In this document: one piece after another, positions 1-10,000 of the stretch
Numbering within the stretch: the first letter of the stretch is position 1
Layout: each line of letters starts with the position of its first letter
Origin: Noviherbaspirillum malthae
GTDB taxonomy: Bacteria; Pseudomonadota; Gammaproteobacteria; Burkholderiales; Burkholderiaceae_D
Assembly: GCF_015352985.1 (NCBI RefSeq)
Contig: NZ_JACYXF010000016.1
Coordinates: forward strand, 1 to 64,000
Reading direction: 5' to 3'
DNA length: 64,000 bases
The notes under the pieces: model-generated
Seen by the model: the letters and a program-made list of their open reading frames with translations, nothing else
Told to the model about the DNA's origin: nothing
Databases searched by the model: none
Program-made: the position numbers and the translations under genes

Positions 1-1
1 G

Positions 2-142
2 GCCTCGATTGCTGCGATCCATTCGGGCTTGGATGACCCCGGCACGTTGGCTCATGTCCTGCTGGCAGGCCTGTTCGGACATGCCCCCACCGCCAGAGCT
101 CGCCGCGCTGTTAGCCTTCCTCACGTCAGGCTGCGGCATTAA
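2..142 (+). CDS. C-terminal fragment of an unidentified protein, cut by the window edge
   Basis: Frame 2 is open from the first base to a TAA at 140-142 and gives 46 residues, rich in Ala, Leu and Arg, including DDPGTLAHVLLAGLFGHAP. The composition looks like a real protein tail, but there is no start and no domain to recognise. It would converge on the interrupted minus-strand protease gene, whose stop is at 158-160. It could equally be a chance open frame; only sequence left of the window can settle this. Confidence 0.35.
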   Translation, partial: ASIAAIHSGLDDPGTLAHVLLAGLFGHAPTARARRAVSLPHVRLRH

Positions 143-157
143 CCTCTATCTCCGGAT

Positions 158-558
158 TTAACAAACTACCGCTAATTCTCGATGCAGATGGGTCAGCGTA
201 TAACGCTGATGGCCTCCGGCATTCATTGGAATATGGCCTGCGATGCTGCTTGCAAATAACTGAGCGTTGTGCGGCGTCAACCCGAGCGCTCGGCTCAGTT
301 CGCTGATGAACTGTTGAAGCGGCGGCTCGGTGCGCTCCGCTGCCACATGGTGCATGGCTGGTGCTGTAACGTGATGATGAATCCATTGTTCCGACGTGAC
401 GCTCTCATATTGCAAGGCGTCCCTGAACGTGCCCGTCAGCAGCGAGAAGGCATGCAGCGAATTACCGATCGGCAGCTTTTTCAGGCGTTGGTCAATAGGG
501 CTTCCCAGTTCCGACTTCATTTCGCGAAGCGAATCGAATACGAAACTCAATACCGGAG
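158..558 (-). pseudogene. C-terminal part of IS-interrupted papain-like protein
   Basis: This is the distal 130 codons of the gene whose proximal part lies at 1915-4050. Removing the IS and one copy of the 8-bp target duplication joins the two parts in the same frame: residues ending in DATLV run directly into LSFVFDSLREMKSELG. The fragment holds a motif NSLHAFSLLTG that resembles the region around the catalytic His of papain-like proteases. Because the IS lies between the presumed Cys and His, neither half should be active alone. A start inside the IS end gives a 166-codon open frame, but that is an artefact of read-through from the terminal repeat. The frame ends with TAA at 158-160. Confidence 0.6.
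551..558. repeat. Target-site duplication, left copy
   Basis: TACCGGAG directly precedes the left inverted repeat of the IS. It differs at one base from TACCAGAG at 1915-1922. IS256-family elements typically duplicate 8-9 bp. The single mismatch suggests a point change after insertion. Confidence 0.65.
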
Positions 559-588
559 GGACCTGTCGGTATTTTTGTGTGTGGGGTC
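559..588 (+). repeat. IS256-family left inverted repeat
   Basis: This end begins GGACCTGTCGG and continues with the shared ATTTTTGTGT block and GGGGTC. It pairs with the reverse complement of 1885-1914. The transposase stop codon (592-594) lies a few bases inside it. Confidence 0.75.
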
Positions 589-591
589 GGG

Positions 592-1854
592 TTAGTTGAT
601 GGCGTTGGTGAAGCGCTCGCCGAACATGATGGCGAACTGATTGGCCGCTTGCTTCCATGTCCGCTGCGGCATCTTCCAGTCTTTCTCAATATTGCGCAAG
701 GCCAGGAACAGTAGCTTGGTCGCGGCCTCGTCACTGGGGAAGTGGCCCCGGTTCTTGACGATCTTGCGCAGTCGCATATGCAAGCTCTCGATCGCGTTTG
801 TGGTGTAGATGATGGTCCTGACCTCAGGGGGATAGGCAAAGAAGGGAATCACCTGCTGCCATTGACGCTTCCACATCGCCGCCACCGTCGGGAACTTACT
901 GCCCCACGGGCCAGCAGCAAACTCCTCTAGCGCCGCCGCTGCCAGGTCCGCGTTCGCCGCCTGGTAGACCGGCTTGAGCGCTGCGGCCAGATCCTTGCGG
1001 TCCTTCCATGCTGCCAGTGTGGTCGAGTTGCGGATCAGGTGCACGATGCAGGTCTGGATCTGTGCCTGCGGATAGACCGCCTCAATGGCTTCCGGGAAGC
1101 CGCGTAGACCGTCAACTACGGCGATCAGGATGTCGTTCAAGCCACGGTTCTTCAGATCATTGAAGACCTTGAGCCAGAACTTGGCACCCTCGGTCTGCTC
1201 GATCCACAAGCCCAGCACTTCCTTGCGACCGTCAGCACGTACGCCCAGCGCCAGGTACACCGCCTTGTTCTTGACCGTTCCTTCGTCACGGATCTTCAGG
1301 CGCAGCGCGTCAAAGTAAACGATGGCATACGTAGCCTCCAGTGGCCGTTGCTGCCAGTGCGTCACCTCCTCGATGACTTCGTCGGTGATGGTGGAAATCA
1401 GGTCAGGTGATACTTCGGTGCCGTAGAGCTCCAGCAGGTGGCCCTGGATCTCCCGCACTGTCATGCCACGGGCGTACATGCTGATGACATGATCATCAAA
1501 GCCGGGCATGCGCCGCTGGTGCTTGGCCACCAGCTTGGGCTCGAAGCTAGAGAGCCGGTCACGCGGCACATCAAGTTGCAGTTCGCCACCCGGTGCCAGT
1601 ACCTTCTTGGGCGACGTGCCGTTGCGGTGGTTCTTGCTGGACTCGCCTTCGTTCTCCAAATGGTGGGTCAGTTCGGCGGCCAGCATGCGCTCAGCCAGCA
1701 TCTTCTTGAGCTGCCCGGCCAGTCCGGACTCGCCCAGAATCGATTCGGCATCCTTGTTCTGGACCGTTGCCAGCAACTGGTCGATCAGTTCGACCGGAAA
1801 CGGCGGTGGTGCTTTCTGTTTTTTAGGCTTCTTGGTGGTCATTACGTCGGTCAT
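592..1854 (-). CDS. IS256-family (MuDR/Mutator-type) DDE transposase
   Basis: This 420-residue protein has the length usual for IS256 transposases and no frameshift. The DDE residues are visible in context: Asp in AIVYFDALRLKIRD, Asp in IAVVDGLRGFPEAI, and Glu in TNAIESLHMRLRK, the hallmark of the family. The N-terminal third (VELIDQLL, ERMLAAELTHHL, NHRNGTSPKKV) matches the DNA-binding half of the family. It mobilises the element by cut-and-paste or copy-out DNA transposition in the cytoplasm. The start at 1854 gives MTDVMTTKKPKKQK; an internal ATG four codons later is an alternative. The intact frame and clear ends suggest the element could still be active. Confidence 0.95.
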   Translation of the reverse strand: MTDVMTTKKPKKQKAPPPFPVELIDQLLATVQNKDAESILGESGLAGQLKKMLAERMLAAELTHHLENEGESSKNHRNGTSPKKVLAPGGELQLDVPRDRLSSFEPKLVAKHQRRMPGFDDHVISMYARGMTVREIQGHLLELYGTEVSPDLISTITDEVIEEVTHWQQRPLEATYAIVYFDALRLKIRDEGTVKNKAVYLALGVRADGRKEVLGLWIEQTEGAKFWLKVFNDLKNRGLNDILIAVVDGLRGFPEAIEAVYPQAQIQTCIVHLIRNSTTLAAWKDRKDLAAALKPVYQAANADLAAAALEEFAAGPWGSKFPTVAAMWKRQWQQVIPFFAYPPEVRTIIYTTNAIESLHMRLRKIVKNRGHFPSDEAATKLLFLALRNIEKDWKMPQRTWKQAANQFAIMFGERFTNAIN

Positions 1855-1884
1855 GGAACGTCCCTTTCGGTATTATTTCATGAC

Positions 1885-1914
1885 CCCGCTTTACACAAAA
1901 ATCCTGACAGGCTC
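1885..1914 (-). repeat. IS256-family right inverted repeat
   Basis: Read on the minus strand this end begins GAGCCTGTCAGGATTTTTG and continues to GCGGGGTC. It matches the left repeat except for a few substitutions and a small spacing difference. Confidence 0.75.
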
Positions 1915-1922
1915 TACCAGAG
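1915..1922. repeat. Target-site duplication, right copy
   Basis: TACCAGAG directly follows the right IS end and matches 7 of 8 bases of the left copy. It provides the join that keeps the interrupted gene in frame. Confidence 0.65.
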
Positions 1923-4050
1923 TTGCATCACCCGCGCGCGGCGGTCTGCGCATGCCCGGAGCTTGTCCGCTCTCCGATTGATCAATAGTTCCTGCTGACG
2001 GAAGAGCAGGCGATAAGAAGCAGCTGGTGCCGCCATACTGTCTGAAGACCGCTCGGAAATCGGCACCGCGCGCCTGCTTCCAGGGAAGATTGCCACATTG
2101 TTGCAAGTCGATTCCCGGCTGACCCGCTACATTGGGATTCATGTTGCGTGCAGTGAATTCCGTAAATGCATCGCTATGAATATGCCTGCCCAGATGCCGG
2201 ACATACTCCTGCAAGGCGGCCTGGTTCGCCTGCGGATTTCCGGGCATGTTCTGCATCCCGGCGTGCGTGCGCCACGCCGCTTCACTGACGGCATGTGCCA
2301 GCGCCTGCTGGAAGGTTTTCGGATTATCGATGCGCACCCATTTGCTCGGATCGTTCGGCGGCAGACGGTCATACAGGACAAAACCGCCGCGATTGCTGAC
2401 GCCGTCGCTGGAAAGGGTGCCTTGCTTGATGTCTGCATCGTACTGGAGCATGAAGCGATTCTTCATGACTGCCTGGATGTCATTGAAAAGATGTGTGCTG
2501 AGCGGCTGCAATGGCGTGGATCGAAAGCGTGCGTCGGCTGCAAGCTGCCGGGTCAGCATGCCGGTATGCCGCGCCAGCGATCCGAGATCCGGCCTGCCTG
2601 GAATATCGGGGCCGAACAAGGCGGCAGCGCTGAACATGTCGACATGAATAGCTTGGCGATCGATCTCCGCCGCGCCGGCCAGGGTATATTCCCATGCACG
2701 CAGCAGCCTTACGTCTTCCCTTCCCGCATAGGCGTTCAGCGCGCTTGCAAGCGGATTGCCGGGCAGCGCCGGATTGGCATGATTGCGAGCGATGTGCTCG
2801 AGTATGCTCCGCTTGCTGACGCGATAGGTGATGTCTCCTTGCAGATTCATCTGCCTCAGGGCCGTGGTCACGGCCTGCTCCATCATCGGCTGCGGGATGC
2901 CGAGCGCCGTCAGCGCGGCCTGCATGCCGGGCGTCTCATGCAGCCTGTATGAAGGACCGCCATTGCCATTATTGGACGCATTGCCATGGCAAGTACCGTC
3001 CGCCCGCATCAATACCTCGATATCGAGATCGCCGGTACTGATGCGCTTGTTCAGCGGCATATCGAATTTCGTGCCGTTCCTGTCGAAGACCAGCTTGTTG
3101 GTCTCAAGCAGAGTTTTTAGATCTCTAGCGACGACTTCCGGCGCGTCTTCGTGCAGAACGATCGCCGCGGAGGTGGCGAAACAGGAACCGACCTTCCCCT
3201 GCCGCAGGTTGCCAAGCAGCGCCATGGCTGCGGCCTTGCGCGCATGCACGGCGGTCAGTTGCTGGCCGGGAGGCAGGTTGAGCGTGGCGCGCACCAGGTC
3301 GGCGGCGGGTCCCCTTAGACGTACTCCCGGATGGGCGCAAATGCTGTTGAGCGTAGTCGCCAGCTCACCGCCCTGTCCCATGTGGGCAAGCGTGCGCATC
3401 AGGTTCTCGCGGTGATGGACCGGCAATTGTGTATTGATGTTGACGTCTTCCATCAGACGCATGATGGCTCCACAATCCAGTTTGCCGCTGTCGTCGAACA
3501 GGCGTTCTACCGCCTGACGGGCGAAATCGGTGCACAGTATCCCCGGTTCGCCTTGCGTGCCGTAGTGCGCGTGGCCGGCTAGCCTTATAGGCACATAGGG
3601 ACGCGGCGGCAATGGAGCTGGGAAGCGGGTCGGCGGCTGGAGTATCCATGGCCGGGCCGGCACCGGCGGTGCCGCCTGCACGGTCGTCCCATACTCTGGA
3701 GAGCCTGGCGCCGTCGACGTGCTGATCGGCGCATTGATCGGCGGACTCGGCAACTGTCTCGGCGCTGCTCTGTTCGTCATGCCTTTTGCCATGAAGGCAA
3801 ATCTCCCCGCGCCATAGCCCCTCGAACGAGGAGACGCCGCTTCAACAGGTTTGGGCGGCAAAGGCGGAGGCGTTGAGGGTGCCGCCACGCGCGTACCGTC
3901 GGTGCGGCTGGAATGGGAAATGATCTGGGGCGGCGGGCCGGGATACCGGATCGGTTTCATGGCAATGGGCTCAACTCTCTCTACGTCGCTGGAAAACATG
4001 ACAGCGCAATGCACTGGAACGCGAGATGCGGCGTGCTGCCTCATCCGCAC
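1915..4050 (-). pseudogene. N-terminal part of large papain-like (Cys-His) protein, disrupted by IS
   Basis: About 712 codons are open before the IS; with the distal part the intact protein would be about 842 residues. The first 150 residues are rich in Pro and Ser (PPPLPPKP, PPVPARP), typical of flexible or secreted leaders. At residues 284-290 (counting from the ATG at 4050) the motif QGKVGSCFATS has the exact Gln-x5-Cys spacing and GSC context of the papain oxyanion Gln and nucleophile Cys. The probable His is beyond the IS, at about residue 745 of the restored protein; about 455 residues from the Cys is long for this fold, so the assignment is tentative. The start is unsure: ATG at 3960 (MKPIRYPGPPPQ) is a good alternative. 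It is divergent from the giant AAA+/transglutaminase ORF. A secreted effector or a partner of that protein are both possible. Confidence 0.6.
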
Positions 4051-4080
4051 TGGAACGAGCCGTGCAATTCGATGCGCTGA

Positions 4081-7000
4081 ATGATTCGGCTGCTAGTTGT
4101 ATGTAGCGAAATCCCGTTTACGGTTCCAAGACCAAATGATGCGTCCCACGGCTTGACTTGCAAACCAGTAGGCTTCAGCAGTGCAAACCGATGGTTTGCA
4201 GAACCCGCTCACGCCGCGCCTGCAGGAGAAGGGGAAGAAGTTGCATCGGCCGACTGCAAATTCATGGAACTTCATCGTCCGTCACGACACTCAGTTGCCG
4301 CAATGCCGGACATGTCTTTTCCCGGTGTCGTTTCGAACAACAGCTTGATCGAGTACACCTTGGACACCAACTTTCCACCACGTTATCTCACTCATCCTGC
4401 AAATCAACGTCCGCCTGCCGGCGTTCGCGAGGAACAAGCCACTGGACGGGCTTCGTCTCGTCCTGCTCCGCATTCGGAGCCACTATCCGGACCGCCGCAT
4501 GCCATGGCAAACCCGTCGGTAACCTCTCTCAGGACGGCCGAGAATCAAATGCCGCATATCCCGAACATGCGCGGTTCGCGCCGGAATCTGCCTGGCGCCG
4601 GTCAAGGCGCCGACCAGCCGCCGCATCTGCGCTGGCTGCTGGACGGTGCGGCAAGGCATGCCAACGTTGCGGTAAGAGACGCCTCACAGGTAAGCAACGC
4701 GCGGCGGCAGTTTCAGAGAGTCCTCAGGAGTCACGGCAGGAATGCGCTTTATCTGCACGACACGGATTCGCTCGGAGATTTCGAACAGACGATTCAAGTC
4801 GGCAGCTTTGGGCGGCTCAAGCTGGCGGCTGGCCCCTTCACCAAGCTGCTCAACGACGGCGGCACGCTCATTCTCAACGTGCCGAATTTCTCGCCGCAGC
4901 ATCTGGAGGCGTTCAATGCGCTGTTGACCGACGGAGTCTGGCAGGGAAAGAAGCTGAAGCGTCCGGTGCGGCTCGTCTTTCTTTGCGATGTCGCGACCTT
5001 GAAGAAGCATGTGCTTTCCGGTGCTCAGATTTCGCGGGTAGAGTTCAAGGACTTTTCCAACGTCTCTTTCGACGATGTTCCACAACCGCCCATCGCACAG
5101 CCGCGCGTCCGATACGAGGCAATCGACCGCATCATCGATTTCAAGTCGGAAACAAAGTGGCGCGATCTCGCCTACGGCGCTCCGGAACTGCAGCCCAACG
5201 GACAATGGACATACAAGCCGGGATTTATGGAAAATCTCCCCGAGGGCACGCTTTTCTTGCGCAACGCGCCGATGAATGACCCTTATTTCGAGGATTTGGT
5301 TCACGAGCTGAGAAGCAAAAAAGTCAGGGTACGGCTTGAGCAGGGTATTCCCGAAAGAAGACTCAAGGAGCGCCTCGCAACCAAGGGCCCGTTCACGGGA
5401 AGGATAGAAGACCTCCGCGCCGGAGCAGTTTGCACGGTCAATGCATCCAACATCGACATGACGTTGAAGCCGCACTACGGCATAGCGCCATCCGGGCTGA
5501 CAAGGCAGCCATCGCTGCTGCAGCAGGCGCAGATGCGGCTTGGGGAAGGAAGGCGGCCTGTCGTCCATGTGTGCGAACAACTACCCGACCAGCATTGGGC
5601 CAGGTTGCTGACGTATCCACTGCCATTCGATGTGGCTGCATCGCCGGGCGTCGAAGTACCGGACAGATACAAAGCACACGTAGCAACGCTTGCGGGACTG
5701 CGGAGGATTGCCCGCAGGGCCGCCTTCGATCATGATGCGACTGCAGGCACACCGGTGACTTTCCTTCTGAGCGCCGATTCCGCACTGGTTGATTTTCCGA
5801 CGGACGCCCAGCACATTTTCGTCACGCCGGCCATGCGTGCCGATACGTTGATGTGCGGCGTGGAACGCACCCATCTGACGCTGTGCGAGCGAGCCGCCGA
5901 GGGAACACTGAGACCTAACGGACTTTCCATCAAGATGGGGCAAATGCTCGTCGATCTGAGGGCAGGCCGAACCGTCATCCTGCATGGCCACAATCCCGCG
6001 CTGGAAGACGATCTCGCCACCCTGCTGCACTGGCCGCACTACTACACCACTCCCGACGGTCGGCTCTGGCACTTCGGCGAAGGAGGAGGCTTGACCGGAC
6101 GGCTGATCGCCGTCACGCAGCATCAAGCAATGCTCGACAAGCATGCGCTGACGCCGGCCTGCGACGACGGCATGAACGACGATCAGGCATGGACCAACGC
6201 CATGATCGCCAAACTCGCCGCCGCATTTCCCGCGCTAGCGCCGCAGGGCCATGGCAATATCGCGGAGCAATTGCGGAGAACCGTCTGCTTTTTCAACACC
6301 TTGACGCACGATGGCCTGCTGCCCGCATGGGAACATCCTGTCAGCTACAGGACCATGGAAAAACTGTTGCGCCATCTCGACCCCCGGCAACGCGCGCATG
6401 CCGGTGACTTTGTCCAAGAAATTTGGGAACGTATCCGGCCCATGGTTTTCAAGGACATGCTTCTCGGCGACCACCGCCAGAGCGATCCGGAAAGTGAAGA
6501 AAGATACTCGAGGCTGAAGGCGATACTCAAGGCATTGTTTCCTGAACAGATGAGTGCGATGCCCCGAACAAGTGTGGATCTGGCTCGCCTGGAAAACCTT
6601 CTGATACGCGTCAAGCATCCAAATGACGTTTGCAACAATGCATACCGATTTCTCAACGTGTTCAGTCCTGACGTGATCAGAAGCATCATCGGCGTAACCA
6701 GCCCGTTGCCGGATCGCGTGGAGATGCCGGACGATATCAATGACCGGATACTGGACTGGCTGCATGCGCAGGCACCTCTGGTCCGGCCGGCGCTGCGGCC
6801 GCTGCTTACCAATACCGTCGCACTGCAGATGGGCGGAAATGCGACTTCTCCGTCCGCAAGGCGGCTGACACGCTATGACCGCCCGCCGGTGCTGTCGCCA
6901 CTGCGGAAAAACCGGTTCAAGACGATCATGGCTCAGCGGCAGAGCGGAGCCGTGTTCAAGAAAGGGCCGCCAGGCACGGGAAAGTCTGCCTCCACCACGC

Positions 7001-10000
7001 GGCACGCGACCAAGCCGTATCGTGCGAACATTGCGACAATCAACTCGCCTGAATATGAAGAGGTAATGGAAGACTGGGCACGCGACACCGAGCCTCGGAT
7101 GCTGGTGGTGGACGAGGCCAACCTAATCAGCGACGAGAGCAGCCATGATGCCCTCAAGGCGAAATTCATGAATGGAACGATCGTCGTCAACTGCGTGCGG
7201 CATCACCTGCATCCGGACAAAACGATAGTCTTCACCGGCAATGCGGACAGCTATCCCGGGCGCAAGCGCTCGCCCATGGCGGCTGAATCCTTCATCACTC
7301 AGTATTTCAAACCGATGAAACCGGAGCAGCTGAGAACGCTTTTCGTGAACCCCTTGCTGGAACATGCCGGCGACAGCCGAGAGAACGAATGGCTCGTCCA
7401 GCATGCGGTAAACATCCATACCGCCTTGCACCATGCTTATCCGGAAGCGAGCCTGTCGCCGCGCAATCTGGAGGAATACGTTTGCCAGGTGCTGAGCCAT
7501 CGGCAGCGATTTCCGCACGCGGCACTTGCGCCATGGATGTTCCGCCTGGCACTCAACGTGTATGGCGGCGTCCTGCCGGCCGAAGATGCGCCCGTGATCG
7601 AATCCTGGCTTCGCTGGACGTTTGGCATCAATTCAGGGGAGGAACCGCCTGCACTGCCGCATGCGGACCTGAGTCAGTCAGGGCTTCTGCCGACGGCAAG
7701 CACGCAGGCGCTCGCAGATGAAGTGCTTTGGTGGCTGGATACGCAAAAGCTCCGTCAAAGCTTGAATCCCGGTAAAGCAGTGCTCGGACAGAGAGCGCTC
7801 CTCATCGAAGGTCCTGCATCACGCGGCAAGGATGCCGTTGTGATGGCCGTTCTCGATGCGGCGCATATCAGCTATGTCCGGGTCAATGCCGACCCCAGCG
7901 ACTTGAAGCATTTGCGAACCTCGCTCAAGAATGGCTGCAAGAAGGGAAAGGTTGTCGTCATCGACGAGCTCACGAACCTGCCTTCCGGCATTCTTGAAGG
8001 AGAACTGAATGCAGTACTTGCGGGCGACAAGGAAGTGCACAGGAATTTTGCACTGATCGCGACGGTCAATCCGAGTGGGCATGCCGGCGGTTATGCCGGA
8101 CGCAAGCCGATGTCGGATGCGCTGAAAAACCGCATGCTCATCAAGAAGATCGATGATTATGCGCCAAATGAACTGCAAGAGATTGCTCATCATTTCGCCC
8201 GTAACCTCTCCGCTCGCCAGCGGGGAAAAATCCGCTTTCCGGCCGTTCCGGATTCGACAATCCATGCATTGGTCCGCGACCATTTGGGTTTGGCCGAACG
8301 GCTTGCGGATGTTCCCGACGAATTCAAGCCGAAGCTGCGTGAATTGTTCAGGGCGCTGGAAGACGTCTTCAGACAGCCCCGCCTGCGTTACGATGCGGCA
8401 TTCTCCAAGGCATATGCCTATTACCTGTTTCAGGCAAACAAGGCGGGGGGAAGCGCACCGCACAGGAAGCAGCCGGCCGATGCCGACCGGTCATCGGAAC
8501 TTGCAGGGCAGCTTCGACGCGCGTTCATGCTTGTTCATCCCGACTGGCTGACATGGCCGCAAATCATCGCAGACAATACACTCCTTGCGACCCGGTCGGT
8601 ACGATACGACGCCAAAGAGCATTGCATCAGATTCAATCCAGGCCATGAACTGGAACAACTGTGCACGGCGGTGCTGCGGATCGACATGGGGGATTCTCAT
8701 GCACCGCAACCTCAAGCACACCAGCACGACACACACGGGCCCGAGCGACGAACGACGGTACGGTCCCCTCTCGATGCACCGGTCGCCCACGCTGCAGCTG
8801 CGGGCGCAACCCATCCCTGGGCACCAGTCACCAATTTCGATCCGGCGCTCCCGTTCAATTCCGCCGTCGGCAAGGAAACTCCGAAGGGAGACATCGGCCG
8901 TGTCATCAACGCCGCGGGGCAGGAACTCTATTTGGAATTAGAACGCCGTACGCTTGGCAATGAGGCCGTCCCTTTCCCGCGCGTGCGATTCGAGAACAAT
9001 CAATCGGCTCTCGCCTCCACAGTATCAGACATCGAACTCCATCGCGTCCACGTGAACAGATCACTTTCTGGCAGGTCTCGGGTCTATCTTCTTGCCTCAA
9101 ACGGTACCAGACCGGCCGGAGTACGGCTCGACGGCATCATGTCCGGATCAATCCGCCGTGATGATTATGGCGGCTGGTACGTCAACTTCAGTACGTCGGA
9201 AGCATCTATCGACACAGTGAGATATTCCCTCGTTCCGTTTCATGAAGAGGGACAAGGCGGAAGGAATCGAAAGGCGGGCTATCAACTTTTTTCCGGCCTC
9301 GAATTCTCCAGCGAAGGCCGCGAGGCCATGCAGGCCATTCTTGCGCTGCAAACGAACATTAAAAAATCTGGAGTGGCGTCCTATTCGGCGAAGAAAATTG
9401 CCGCCGCGTTGGCGAAAATCTTCCTTGATCCACGCTATTTTCAATACTCGCATGACGATGCAGATGCGCTGAACAATACGAATGGCATTGCCGCACGATG
9501 CCAGCGTTTTCTGGAACAGGGGGAAGGTGTCTGCGTCGAATTCGCCTACGCTTTCGCAGCGGTTCTTGAACAACTATTTCACATTCCCGCCCGCGTGTGT
9601 GGGGGTCATCGTGTCAAATCCGAAACCATTCCGGCAGCTTCACATACCTGGGTGGAATATGAAAACGAGAAGGGAAATTGGATACGGATCGATCCTACGC
9701 CGGTAGACTTGCAAGCATCCTATCTTCAGGGGGAGACCGCTTCGCGTTTCCATTCTGCTTTGATTTCGTCAGTGAGCACCATCTTCCAAACCAAGTCGTT
9801 TTACAATATCGATCGCCAGCATCTGGACATTTCCCAACAACTGCTCAAGCAGCATTTTGATCCCGCCACGCTTGATCTGGCTTACTGGGACACCGAACGC
9901 GCGACGAAGACATACAACGCTGTTGCCGGCACTCTCGACCTGAAGCGCTACATGCAGGGCAAGCCGGATTTCTATCTCGATAGCAGGCCGAGCACCAGCC

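Larger units (their letters stand above)
559..1914. mobile_element. IS256-family insertion sequence, about 1.36 kb, apparently complete
   Basis: The element is bounded by imperfect inverted repeats sharing CCTGTC, ATTTTTGTGT and GGGGTC blocks. It is flanked by 8-bp near-identical direct repeats (551-558 and 1915-1922) and carries one intact transposase gene on the minus strand. Ends were placed by aligning the two termini; a shift of one to three bases is possible. It sits inside the large minus-strand gene spanning 158-4050 and disrupts it. Confidence 0.85.

Noticed and set aside
158..658. Independent 166-codon gene starting inside the IS
   Set aside because: Its first 36 codons lie in IS sequence; the remaining 130 are the in-frame continuation of the interrupted gene.
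1914..2096. Alternative frame at the IS boundary suggesting a frameshift in the interrupted gene
   Set aside because: In this frame the rejoined sequence meets a stop codon immediately, while the long frame continues for 130 codons across the junction.
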